DNA of 64,000 nt from Candidatus Thiodiazotropha endoloripes. GTDB lineage: Bacteria; Pseudomonadota; Gammaproteobacteria; Chromatiales; Chromatiaceae. Where the stretch lies: assembly GCF_001708965.1 (NCBI RefSeq), contig NZ_LVJW01000006.1, forward strand, positions 558,001-622,000, written 5' to 3'. Position 1 is the stretch's first letter; each line of letters begins with the position of its first letter. The position numbers and the translations under genes are program-made. This document shows positions 28,893 through 37,849 of the stretch, piece after piece. Under the pieces are notes generated by a model that was not told the DNA's origin, did no database searches, and saw nothing but the letters and a program-made list of their open reading frames with translations.

Positions 28893-29552
28893 CTAATCGC
28901 CATCCAGCGCCTGCTCAATCAAATGGTTCAACTCCTCATCGCTAAGCTCTGAGCCATCAATCTCTGCCTGCAGTTTGACCACAGCCCGACTGCGCAGGAT
29001 AACCGGCCTCATGACCTCTCCAGGAGCGGCCACACCACTGATATGCAGTGCAATCAATGGCAGATTTGCTCTTGCCGCCAGACGGGCGGCACCAGGTTTT
29101 ATCTTACGCGGCGGGTCACTATCCAGGTGGATCTTGCCGTGGGGAAAGAGGGCGATCACTTCACCCTCTGCCAAGGCTTTGAAGGCCTGGCGAAGGGCTT
29201 TCTCCGGGGAGTTTTCCCGGTCCACAGGAATACACCCCACAGCACGAAACAGCCACTGCATACCGAATCGCTGGTACTGCTCTCTGGCGATCAGGAACCT
29301 CAGTGGCCGATCGCACGAAGCAATCATCAGTAGCGGATCGAGTCCGGAGATATGGTTTGAGACCAGGATCGCACCACCCTCCCGGGGCAGGGGTACAGGC
29401 ACCGATTGAAGACGGTGATAGTGATGACAAAACAGCCGGTTCAAGCCATCCAGGCGATTCAGCCAGAAAGATCCCCACTCCGCGCCATTGGCATCCCGGC
29501 AACGGCCATTCAACCAGAACAGAAACAGGGCAACCAGGAGTAGGGTAAGCAT
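28893..29552 (-). CDS. PlsC-like 1-acylglycerol-3-phosphate acyltransferase
   Basis: A 219-residue acyltransferase. An N-terminal hydrophobic helix (LTLLLVALFLFWL) precedes the PlsC domain, with the catalytic NHISGLDPL (H-x4-D) near residue 86, GCIPVDREN and the phosphate-binding FPHGKIHLDSD, where the usual EGTRS motif is altered to PHGKI. That change in motif III is notable and may mean a different acceptor. It lies 95 bases past the peptide deformylase start on the same strand, so a common transcript is possible. Function in phospholipid synthesis is inferred from family. Confidence 0.8.
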   Translation of the reverse strand: MLTLLLVALFLFWLNGRCRDANGAEWGSFWLNRLDGLNRLFCHHYHRLQSVPVPLPREGGAILVSNHISGLDPLLMIASCDRPLRFLIAREQYQRFGMQWLFRAVGCIPVDRENSPEKALRQAFKALAEGEVIALFPHGKIHLDSDPPRKIKPGAARLAARANLPLIALHISGVAAPGEVMRPVILRSRAVVKLQAEIDGSELSDEELNHLIEQALDGD

Positions 29553-29647
29553 ATTCTTAAACTTGTGGAATCATCGCAGCATGCTACATCATGAACTCAA
29601 ACAGTGACTCTGGCATGATCCAGTGCCGGGTCAGGGCCTGTCCGGGG

Positions 29648-30172
29648 CTATTTCCGCTTCTTACCACCTTTCTGATAGACCTTCCGCTGAAACAGGTCGG
29701 TTCTGCGACTCACCAGACGATCGATAAACAGCATACCGTCCAGATGGTCGACCTCGTGCTGCAGAGCTCTCGCTTCATACCCCTCCATTTCAAACTCCTG
29801 GGGTTCACCTTCAGGGGTCATGGCATGCATCTTGATCCGTTCGGCGCGAATGACATTCCCCGTGTAATCCGGCACAGAGAGACAGCCCTCCCTTCCCAGC
29901 TCAAAGCCATCCCACTCGGTGATCTCCGGATTGACCAGTACCAGTCGGCCATGATTGGGTACCGGTTTGCGGGTGGTCGAACAATCGATGATGACAACCC
30001 TCTGCAGTCTGCCCACCTGAGGTGCAGCGATACCGACAGCGGCCGGACCCGCCTGACGGGTCTCTTCCAGATCATCGATGAATGCCAGCAGCTCATCATC
30101 AAAACGCTCAACCTCTTGCGAGACCTCTTTCAACCTGGGATCAGGCAATCTCAATATATCGAGTATCGCCAT
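29648..30172 (-). CDS. def: Peptide deformylase
   Basis: Removes the formyl group from the first methionine of new proteins. The 174-residue protein carries all three motifs: GIAAPQVG (about residue 46), EGCLSVP (about 93) and the metal-binding QHEVDHLDG (about 135). The C-terminal tail is basic (QKGGKKRK). It follows the ACT-domain gene with only 3 bases between, so the two are coupled. It is not next to fmt, the usual place of the housekeeping copy, so a second deformylase probably exists elsewhere. Confidence 0.94.
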   Translation of the reverse strand: MAILDILRLPDPRLKEVSQEVERFDDELLAFIDDLEETRQAGPAAVGIAAPQVGRLQRVVIIDCSTTRKPVPNHGRLVLVNPEITEWDGFELGREGCLSVPDYTGNVIRAERIKMHAMTPEGEPQEFEMEGYEARALQHEVDHLDGMLFIDRLVSRRTDLFQRKVYQKGGKKRK

Positions 30173-30175
30173 GAT

Positions 30176-30694
30176 TCAACCAATCAGCGTCTCGATGGCT
30201 GAGACATGCACATCGATCTCATCTGTCTCGAGCTGCCCCAGAGCCGCTTCCAGAGTTTCGATGGTCTCCTCGGTGTAGCCCTGAATCGTCATGATGTAGA
30301 CAGGTTCATCCTGACTGCCCACCACGTCCGAATCGAGTTCCAGAATATTGAAGCCGCTTTCAGCCAGTAATCCGGTCACCTGTGCCACGATACCGGCCCG
30401 GTCTGCACCATTCACCCGAACCTGAAAATTGGGCACCCGGTGCTGATGCAGTCCGCCATGGATCGGATCCAGATGAAATCTCAATCCCAGTTTGTCAGCC
30501 ACCGGTGCAATGCAGGCAGACAACGCCTGTTCACTCTGTCCTCCATCCACCATCATCATGATGGTGAAATTACCACCCAACCGAAGCATGGATGCCTCAC
30601 CCAGGGTATACCCGCCACGGAACAGGGCATCGGTCACCTGTGCGACAATTCCGGGCTGATCTTCACCGACCAGCGTCAACATCTGCCATTTCAT
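30176..30694 (-). CDS. GcvR-like double ACT-domain regulator
   Basis: A 172-residue protein made of two ACT domains: MLTLVGEDQPGIVAQVTDAL at the N-terminus and VNGADRAGIVAQVTGLLAES in the second half, in the pattern of glycine cleavage system transcriptional repressor GcvR. The ATG at 30694 has a GAAAGGGG site 5 bases upstream and is preferred over a TTG at 30709. In E. coli GcvR binds glycine and restrains GcvA; no gcv genes are in this window, so the target is uncertain. It is coupled to def. Confidence 0.82.
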   Translation of the reverse strand: MKWQMLTLVGEDQPGIVAQVTDALFRGGYTLGEASMLRLGGNFTIMMMVDGGQSEQALSACIAPVADKLGLRFHLDPIHGGLHQHRVPNFQVRVNGADRAGIVAQVTGLLAESGFNILELDSDVVGSQDEPVYIMTIQGYTEETIETLEAALGQLETDEIDVHVSAIETLIG

Positions 30695-30835
30695 ATCAAC
30701 CCCTTTCAACCTGTAAAGATCAGTTGGTCTGCGAGCATTTCACACGCTAGCGTGGCTTACCCAGAGCGTGGCCAAGGCCAGCGGACAATTTAACTGAAAA
30801 CAGCTGATCAGTCTCAGATGGAGCGGCCAGCTGAT

Positions 30836-31576
30836 TCATTTGGGTTCAAGCCATATTAATGAGGCCATCCGTCCTGTCACGCCATCACGACGATAAGAGA
30901 AGAAGCGCTCGCGGTCGGCCACTGTACAGTAATCGCCCCCACTGATGAACCCCACACCGGAGCGGATCAATCTCTGGCGGGCCAGTTGGTAGATATCTGA
31001 CCACCAGTGGCCAGGCCGCCCAGCCTTAAATGCCACTGTATCCTCTGTCGCCTGATTAACGAACACTTCACGTACTTCGTCACCCACCTCAAACGCAGCC
31101 GGACCGATCGCCGGCCCCATCCAGGCGAGAAGCGATTCAGCCGGCGTACTCATTCTGGCAACTGCCTGCTCTATGATACCCGAAGCAAGTCCCCGCCAAC
31201 CGGCATGCACGGCAGAGACCTCCCGACCATCGCGATCGGTAAGCAGCAGCGGCAGACAGTCTGCGGTGAGCACAGCACAGACCACTCCGCTTCGGCTGGT
31301 GTAAACCCCATCCGCCTGACACCCCGGATCATCCCGCTCACCAAGCGCAATATGACAACCATGGATCTGAGTCAGCCAGAATGGTTCCCCCGGAAGCCCG
31401 AGGCTGTCTGCGAGGCGCGCACGGTTTTGAGCTACAGCATGGGGATCATCCGCGACATGATCTGCCAGATTCAGACTCTCAAAGTCACCCAGGCTGACGC
31501 CGCCGAGGCGAGTGGTGGTCCCAGCCCGGACATGCGACGAGGCGGGCCAGTCCGGTTTGATCAGCTCAATCCCCAT
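30836..31576 (-). CDS. pgeF: PgeF/YfiH purine nucleoside phosphorylase-type multicopper oxidase fold protein
   Basis: A 246-residue protein of the YfiH/LACC1 (DUF152) family. Metal-site motifs are visible: the TADCLPLLLTD cysteine segment (about residue 100) and VHAGWRGLASGI (about 118), with a serial MGPAIGPAAFEVGDEV segment. Members have been described as polyphenol oxidases, as purine nucleoside-cleaving enzymes and as peptidoglycan-editing factors. The gene overlaps rluD by 11 bases, the arrangement found across gammaproteobacteria. Confidence 0.92.
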   Translation of the reverse strand: MGIELIKPDWPASSHVRAGTTTRLGGVSLGDFESLNLADHVADDPHAVAQNRARLADSLGLPGEPFWLTQIHGCHIALGERDDPGCQADGVYTSRSGVVCAVLTADCLPLLLTDRDGREVSAVHAGWRGLASGIIEQAVARMSTPAESLLAWMGPAIGPAAFEVGDEVREVFVNQATEDTVAFKAGRPGHWWSDIYQLARQRLIRSGVGFISGGDYCTVADRERFFSYRRDGVTGRMASLIWLEPK

Positions 31577-32564
31577 CAGCCAAAAGCCTCAGCAGCTGTT
31601 GCATGTCGGAGGGTGGCGGAGCTTCCCAGCTCATCAGCTCACCGCTGTCGGGATGAATCAGTTCCAAGCGGGTGGCATGCAGGGCCTGGCGTTTGAACTG
31701 TTGCAGAATCTCGACCGCTCCATCTGACAGGCCTGGGGGGATCTTCTGTCGTCCGCCATAGAGTGGATCACCCAGCAAAGGATGGTGAATATGGCTCATA
31801 TGCACCCGGATCTGGTGGGTCCTGCCGGTCTCCAGGTTCACCTGCAGATAGGTGTGTGCAGCAAAGCGCTGCAATATCCGATAGTGTGTTACTGCCTGCT
31901 TGCCACGCTCGACAACCGCCATTCGCAGACGGTTGACAGGATGGCGACCGATCGGTTTGTCGACGGTACCACCGGCAACCATACTCCCCTGAACAATCGC
32001 CCGGTATTCACGCTTTACGCTTCGTGCCTGCAGCTGTTGCACCAGGCCATGTTGGGCCTGCAGAGTCTTGGTAACCACCAACAGGCCACTGGTCTCCTTA
32101 TCCAGACGATGCACGATTCCCGCCCTTGGTATGGCAGTCAGCTGCGGGTGGTGGTGGAGCAGGCCATTCAGCAGAGTACCGCTTGGATTCCCGGCTGCCG
32201 GATGCATCACCAACCCAGCGGGTTTATTGACCACCAGCAGGGAGTCATCTTCATAGAGCAGATCGAGATCCATGGCTTCAGGCCTGTCAGACACCTCTTC
32301 CGTGAGCAGTGTCCGCAATACCACACTCTCTCCACCTCTTACCTTGTCCTTCGCCCGGCAGCTGGCCCCATCCACCTCAACCAACCCCTGTTTGATCCAG
32401 CTTTGCAGACGACTGCGGGAGTATTCAGGACAGAGCTCTGCCAGCAATTGGTCTATGCGTGTACCCGCCCGTTCAGAGGGTACCAGAAAGGTTTGTGTGG
32501 GAACTTCTGACAAGGATTCAGGATCGGACACTGGAGGACCATCCTGAGTCGCGTTTTCGCACAT
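31566..32564 (-). CDS. rluD: 23S rRNA pseudouridine synthase RluD
   Basis: Modifies helix 69 uridines of 23S rRNA (1911, 1915, 1917 in E. coli). An S4 RNA-binding domain (GTRIDQLLAELCPEYSRSRL, about residues 33-52) is followed by the pseudouridine synthase domain with the catalytic aspartate in HRLDKETSGLLVV. I place the start at the ATG at 32564 (332 residues, near the E. coli length); ATG at 32579 is equally possible and an in-frame start at 32666 would extend close to the bamD promoter. It is divergent from bamD, a conserved pairing. Confidence 0.93.
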   Translation of the reverse strand: MCENATQDGPPVSDPESLSEVPTQTFLVPSERAGTRIDQLLAELCPEYSRSRLQSWIKQGLVEVDGASCRAKDKVRGGESVVLRTLLTEEVSDRPEAMDLDLLYEDDSLLVVNKPAGLVMHPAAGNPSGTLLNGLLHHHPQLTAIPRAGIVHRLDKETSGLLVVTKTLQAQHGLVQQLQARSVKREYRAIVQGSMVAGGTVDKPIGRHPVNRLRMAVVERGKQAVTHYRILQRFAAHTYLQVNLETGRTHQIRVHMSHIHHPLLGDPLYGGRQKIPPGLSDGAVEILQQFKRQALHATRLELIHPDSGELMSWEAPPPSDMQQLLRLLADGD

Positions 32565-32698
32565 AGCCACGACCTGCATCAAAGGGAACCGATCCCTGCA
32601 AGCTGGGAAAATCTGCGCAGCGGGTGCCCAAGTTATACCGTAACTGCGGCTTTCCGTTATACTCACGCGTCAAATCATGTTTCATCCAGAGATTGGCC

Positions 32699-33469
32699 AT
32701 GACCTTAAAAACTTTTTCAACCATTCTGCTCATCATGCTACTGACAGGATGTGCACTGCCGGAGCAGGCCGATCCCACAAAAAACTGGAGCGCCAGTAAA
32801 TTCTACTCTGAAGCCAAAACCCATATGCTGGATGGTGAGTACGACCTGGCCATCAAACACTATAACGGACTGCAGGCACGCTACCCGTTTGGACGCTATG
32901 CCACCCAGTCCCAGCTCGACATCATCTACGCCCACTACAAAAACGGCGAACCCGACTCCGCCATTGCTGCCTCCGACCGGTTTATAAAACTCAATCCCCA
33001 AAGCCGCTATGTGGATTATGCCTATTATATGAAGGGACTGGCCAACTATAACCGAAATCAGAGTTTTCTCAGCAGTATACTGCCCACCGATTCATCGGAG
33101 CGGGATGCGGGCGCAGCACTGGACTCATTCAACGACTTCGCTGAACTGATTCGTCGATACCCTGACAGCAAGTACTCGGCCGATGCGCATCAGCGCATGC
33201 TCTATCTGAGAAACAACCTGTCCAAATACCAGATCCATATTGCAAGATATTATATGAAACGGGGTGCCTATCTGGCCGCAGCTAACCGCGCAAACCGGGT
33301 GGTCACCCAGTTCCAACGCACAGACTCGGTTCTGGAGGCGCTGGAAATAATGATCGATGCCTACTCCCGTCTCGGCCTTACGGAGTTGGCCAAGGATGCT
33401 CAGCGAGTATTGGCCCTCAACCTGGAAAACGGCCGTCTTACCCAACCTACCAGTGAAGCGGCGGAGTGA
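32699..33469 (+). CDS. bamD: Outer-membrane assembly lipoprotein BamD
   Basis: Essential lipoprotein of the BAM complex that inserts beta-barrel proteins in the outer membrane. The ATG at 32699 gives 256 residues with a lipoprotein signal ending in the lipobox LLTGC (cysteine near residue 17). The mature part consists of TPR repeats: FYSEAKTHMLDGEYDLAIKH and RYPFGRYATQSQLDIIYAHY, with DSKYSADAHQRMLYLRN further on. The frame is open upstream but earlier starts would lose the signal peptide. It is divergent from rluD and convergent with glnB. Confidence 0.95.
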   Translation: MTLKTFSTILLIMLLTGCALPEQADPTKNWSASKFYSEAKTHMLDGEYDLAIKHYNGLQARYPFGRYATQSQLDIIYAHYKNGEPDSAIAASDRFIKLNPQSRYVDYAYYMKGLANYNRNQSFLSSILPTDSSERDAGAALDSFNDFAELIRRYPDSKYSADAHQRMLYLRNNLSKYQIHIARYYMKRGAYLAAANRANRVVTQFQRTDSVLEALEIMIDAYSRLGLTELAKDAQRVLALNLENGRLTQPTSEAAE

Positions 33470-33497
33470 CCCACAGCCTCCCCACTACCCTGGACAA

Positions 33498-33532
33498 CAA
33501 AAAACCGGCAGATTGAGTAAACCCACCGGTCT
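33498..33532 (-). terminator. Possible terminator between glnB and bamD
   Basis: On the minus strand ACCGG and CCGGT pair over a 17-base loop and are followed by TTTTTTG. The stem is short, so this is a modest candidate for the end of the glnB transcript. Confidence 0.35.
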
Positions 33533-33572
33533 CCTTGAATAGATTCAGACAAACCGTCTCTACTAAGGCGCC

Positions 33573-33944
<372 letters not shown>

Positions 33945-34173
33945 TCAGGTAATTATGGATTGTAACGCTGAGCCAACCAGCGAGTCTACGACCCCCCGGA
34001 AATTGCTGCAATAAAACTCAATATTTGATGGATTCGGGCTGACAACGGCGGAGTGTCTCTCCAATTCCCGACACATTCACCAACAGTATTGAGCAGCGAG
34101 TTATTATAAACACAAGGATTTGAAGGTTAAACCGCACCCCCATCCAGCTGATTTCATTGATAATTATTGAGCT

Positions 34174-35784
34174 TCAGGACTTACGCCAGGTAAGCGGGTA
34201 GCGTCGATCCCGCCCATAGGCGCGTCGGGTTATCTTGACGCCAGGCGGTGCCTGACGACGTTTATACTCGTTTCGATCCACCAGACCGATCACCCGCTCC
34301 ACCGTCGACCGGTCAAAACCTGCTGTAATAATCGCTGCCGGATCCTGGTCCTGTTCCACATATCGTTCGAGGATTTGATCGAGCACCGGATAGTCGGGGA
34401 GTGAATCACTATCCTTTTGATCCGGTGCCAATTCCGCAGATGGCGGCCTCTCCAATACCCGATCGGGTATGACCGGAGAGAGCCCGTTGCGGTAGCGACA
34501 GAGCTCGTATACCAGTGTCTTCGGAACATCTTTTATCGGGGCAAAACCACCAGCCATGTCTCCGTAGAGGGTGGCATAGCCTACCGACATTTCACTCTTG
34601 TTACCGGTCGTCAGCAAGATCCGCCCCTTCTTGTTGCTGATCGCCATCAGGATGATGCCCCGACATCGGGCCTGGATATTCTCTTCAGTCACATCAACCG
34701 GCTTACCGGCAAACTCATCGCTGAGCATCTCGAGAAAGGCCTTGAACGCCGGCTCGATCGGGATGGTCCGGTACTCGACTCCCAGTGCCTCTGCCTCGGC
34801 CTCCGCATCCTGATTACTCATATCTGCCGTGTAACGGGAGGGCATCAGCACCACTTCCACCTGGTCGGGCCCCAGTGCATCAGCGGCTATCGCCAGAGTC
34901 AAAGCGGAGTCGACGCCGCCTGAGAGGCCGATGATGGCGCCATTGAAACCATTTTTCACCACATAATCCCGCACCCCGAGCACCAGTGCCTGATAAACCC
35001 TCTGGGCTTCACTCATCAGCGGCTCCACATGCTGGGGAATCGGTGACACGGAATCTGAGTCACACTCCAGCTCCACGATGGGACAGGACTCCTCAAAGAA
35101 TGCCGCACGATGAACCAGATCTCCTGTCGCATCCACGGCAAAGGAACCGCCATCAAAGACCAACTCATCCTGACCACCCACCAGATTGGTATAGATAATG
35201 GGAATACCATTATCCATGGCACGTTTTTGAACCAGTTCCTCCCGTTCCGGTGCCTTGCCGATATGGAAGGGCGACGCATTCAGGTTCAAGAGAAGCTGTG
35301 CCCCAGCCGCCCGACTCATGGCGGCGGGTTCCGCCTCCCAGATATCCTCACAGACGGTCAATCCCAGCTGCACCCCCTTGAGATTGAAGGTCACCGCTTC
35401 ATGCCCTGGCGCGAAGTATCGCTTTTCATCAAACACACTGTAGTTGGGCAGCTTGTGCTTCTCATACTCCGCAATCAGTTGCCCCCCACTGACCACACCC
35501 GCCACATTGAACAGCTTGCCATCCCGGTATCTGGGATAACCGATCACCAGGCAGAGCTGACTGACTTCCGAACAGATCAACTCAATGGCACGCTCCACAC
35601 GATGAATGAAATGGGGACGTAACAGCAGATCTTCCGGCGGATAGCCGGTAATCGCCAGCTCAGGAAAGACAATGGCATCCACAGCGTTTTGATCATTGAG
35701 CGCCAGATCGATAATTTTCCTGGCATTGCCCTCGATATCTCCAACCAGAAAATTGAGTTGGGCAATCTGAATTTTAAGCTTCAA
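34174..35784 (-). CDS. nadE: Glutamine-dependent NAD+ synthetase NadE
   Basis: Last step of NAD synthesis, amidating deamido-NAD with glutamine nitrogen. The N-terminal nitrilase-type glutaminase has the Glu-Lys-Cys triad in FPELAITGYPPEDLL, EKHKLPNYSVFDEKRYF and LTVCEDIWE; the C-terminal synthetase has the P-loop GLSGGVDSALTLAIA. The start is taken as TTG at 35784, giving LKIQIAQLNFLVGDIEGN near the N-terminus as in relatives, with AGGAG 8 bases upstream; the frame stays open to 35922 but those 46 residues look non-coding. It has 536 residues, normal for the two-domain enzyme. Confidence 0.94.
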   Translation of the reverse strand: MKLKIQIAQLNFLVGDIEGNARKIIDLALNDQNAVDAIVFPELAITGYPPEDLLLRPHFIHRVERAIELICSEVSQLCLVIGYPRYRDGKLFNVAGVVSGGQLIAEYEKHKLPNYSVFDEKRYFAPGHEAVTFNLKGVQLGLTVCEDIWEAEPAAMSRAAGAQLLLNLNASPFHIGKAPEREELVQKRAMDNGIPIIYTNLVGGQDELVFDGGSFAVDATGDLVHRAAFFEESCPIVELECDSDSVSPIPQHVEPLMSEAQRVYQALVLGVRDYVVKNGFNGAIIGLSGGVDSALTLAIAADALGPDQVEVVLMPSRYTADMSNQDAEAEAEALGVEYRTIPIEPAFKAFLEMLSDEFAGKPVDVTEENIQARCRGIILMAISNKKGRILLTTGNKSEMSVGYATLYGDMAGGFAPIKDVPKTLVYELCRYRNGLSPVIPDRVLERPPSAELAPDQKDSDSLPDYPVLDQILERYVEQDQDPAAIITAGFDRSTVERVIGLVDRNEYKRRQAPPGVKITRRAYGRDRRYPLTWRKS

Positions 35785-35964
35785 ACGGGAACTCCTGACA
35801 GCTTGATGATTAACCAGAGTTGTGGATTGTATTAACCGATGCGTAAAAAGCTGCATTCCAGACCATTGAGAGTGCGGTTGCAAGTTTTTAGCTTCGGCTT
35901 CTGAACAGCGATCCAGCCACAATCCTGATTGACTCAGTCTCAGACATCATAAACAATTGATTGT

Positions 35965-36213
35965 ATGGGACTAAAAACAATACTTTTCGGCTTAGCAATC
36001 TGGGGAATCTACCTCATCATTCGCCACCTTGTCAGGCAGCGTTCCATCGAGCAGAACGCATCCAGAGAGGTCAAATCGGTGGAAAGTGTGGAGTGTGCCC
36101 ATTGCGGGCTGCATCTGCCGAAAACTGAGGCGGTGGAAAAAAAAGGGGTCTATTACTGCAGTAACGAACATTTGACCGCTGCTGAGTCGAAAAAACCAAC
36201 AGATCATGAATAG
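35965..36213 (+). CDS. PP0621 family small membrane zinc-ribbon-like protein
   Basis: An 82-residue protein: one N-terminal transmembrane helix (TILFGLAIWGIYLIIRHLV), a charged linker and a compact C-terminal part with CAHCGLHLPKTEAV and a further YYCSNEH, resembling a treble-clef or zinc-ribbon site. It matches the PP0621 family, which regularly precedes pilS. Its stop overlaps the pilS start by 8 bases, so translation is coupled to the pilus sensor kinase. Function unknown; a role in the PilS pathway is a guess from position. Confidence 0.8.
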   Translation: MGLKTILFGLAIWGIYLIIRHLVRQRSIEQNASREVKSVESVECAHCGLHLPKTEAVEKKGVYYCSNEHLTAAESKKPTDHE

Positions 36214-37849
36214 CTGGCTGGAGAAGCTTGAGCAAACCATCATCACAGAACCTCCCGGTAAGGAGATGGGTGCGGTATCCCATTGGCGGTCACTGCGGCT
36301 TTTCCTGCTCTACAGAATCACCCTTTCACTGACTCTGCTGTTTTTCTTCCACGCGGACAGTGGTCCAGCCTTCATCGGCTCGACTGATCCCAGACTCTTT
36401 AACATCACTATCCTGACCTATAGCGCATTAACTATTCTCTCTTCCCTACTGTTCATCAGGCGCTCACCCGGCCCGGAACATCAGGCTTACCTGGCCCTGT
36501 TCATCGATATTCTGGCGATCACCCTGCTGATGTATGCCAGTGGCGGCATCCAGACAGGCCTGGGCATGCTGATCGCGGTCTCCATCTCCGCAGGAGCGCT
36601 GATCATGGGGGGGCGGGCATCGCTCCTGTTTGCCGCACTGGCTGCACTGGCCGTGATCACCGATCAGGTCCACGCCAGCCTGAGCAACCGTGCATCGCCC
36701 CAGTTTATCCAGGCCGGATTCCTGGGAGCCGTCTATTTCGCCACCGCCCTGCTGACCTGGGTATTGAGCAGCCGTGCCCGTGCCAGTGAGCGCCTGGCCG
36801 AGAAACGGGCCAGCGAACTGGACCACATGGCCAAGATCAATGCCTATGTCATAAAACATATGCAGACCGGGGTCCTTGTCATCGATGCCTCAGGCAGAAT
36901 CCTGATGATGAACGACCCTGCCTGGCATCTGTTGGGCATGCCCTCAGCCACCACCGGCAGCCATCTGGCCAAGGCATCCCCGGAGCTGGCCCACATTGTG
37001 CGCAAACGGCAAAATCCCAAACGCAAACAGAAACTCACCTTCCGCAGCCAGAGCCAGGGACCTGAACTGAAGGCTCAATTCAATGCGCTAAGCGGCGAAG
37101 AGGCGGGAGACATGCTGATTTTTCTTGAAGATACCTCACAAGTAACCCGTGAGGCGCAACAGATGAAGCTGGCCTCACTGGGGCGACTCACCGCCAGCAT
37201 CGCCCATGAGATACGCAACCCCCTGGGGGCGATCAGTCACGCAAGTCAACTGTTTCGCGAATCCCCGAGTCTCAATGTTGCCGACAAGAGACTGACTGAA
37301 ATCATCACCACCAATGCAGCCCGGGTGAATCAGGTGATTGAGAACGTCCTTCAGCTCTCACGCCGGGAACCCGGCCAGCAGGTCACTATTCAACTCGACC
37401 CCTGGCTGAAAAAACTCACTTCAGACCTGATCAGACACCAGGGCTTCAAAGAGGAGAGCATTCGCCTGCAGATCGACCCCGTATCGACCAAAGTCTTCGC
37501 AGATCCTGAACAACTGCGTCAATTGGTAAGTAATCTCTGCAACAATGCACGGGAGCATTGTGACAAGAAAAACCTGCAACTGAGGATTGTTGGCGGCATG
37601 ACCAAAGAGTACCAGCATCCTATACTGGATGTGTTGGACAATGGACCCGGTATCGCCCCGGAAGTGGCCAAGCAGATCTTCGAACCCTTTTTCACAACAC
37701 GCAATACCGGTACCGGGCTTGGTCTTTATATCGCAAAGGAGTTAAGTGAAACCAATCGGATACGACTGGAGTATATCCCGGGCCCAACCGGCGGAAGCTG
37801 CTTCCGCCTACACTTTGAAAACTGGCAGCCAGAGAAACAACAAGCATGA
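36206..37849 (+). CDS. pilS: Sensor histidine kinase PilS
   Basis: Membrane kinase that controls pilin transcription through PilR. Its 547 residues comprise about six transmembrane helices (residues 25-190), a PAS-like region (YVIKHMQTGVLVIDASGRIL, about 213-232), the H-box TASIAHEIRNPLGAISHA with the phosphorylated His, and the ATPase boxes NLCNNAREHC, DNGPGIAP and GTGLGLYIAKEL. In Pseudomonas PilS senses pilin in the membrane. It overlaps pilR by 4 bases (ATGA). Confidence 0.93.
   Translation: MNSWLEKLEQTIITEPPGKEMGAVSHWRSLRLFLLYRITLSLTLLFFFHADSGPAFIGSTDPRLFNITILTYSALTILSSLLFIRRSPGPEHQAYLALFIDILAITLLMYASGGIQTGLGMLIAVSISAGALIMGGRASLLFAALAALAVITDQVHASLSNRASPQFIQAGFLGAVYFATALLTWVLSSRARASERLAEKRASELDHMAKINAYVIKHMQTGVLVIDASGRILMMNDPAWHLLGMPSATTGSHLAKASPELAHIVRKRQNPKRKQKLTFRSQSQGPELKAQFNALSGEEAGDMLIFLEDTSQVTREAQQMKLASLGRLTASIAHEIRNPLGAISHASQLFRESPSLNVADKRLTEIITTNAARVNQVIENVLQLSRREPGQQVTIQLDPWLKKLTSDLIRHQGFKEESIRLQIDPVSTKVFADPEQLRQLVSNLCNNAREHCDKKNLQLRIVGGMTKEYQHPILDVLDNGPGIAPEVAKQIFEPFFTTRNTGTGLGLYIAKELSETNRIRLEYIPGPTGGSCFRLHFENWQPEKQQA

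Noticed and set aside
29632-29645. Possible further copy of the border repeat (GGGCCTGTCCGG) after def
   Set aside because: Only eight bases match the core before divergence, within chance expectation.
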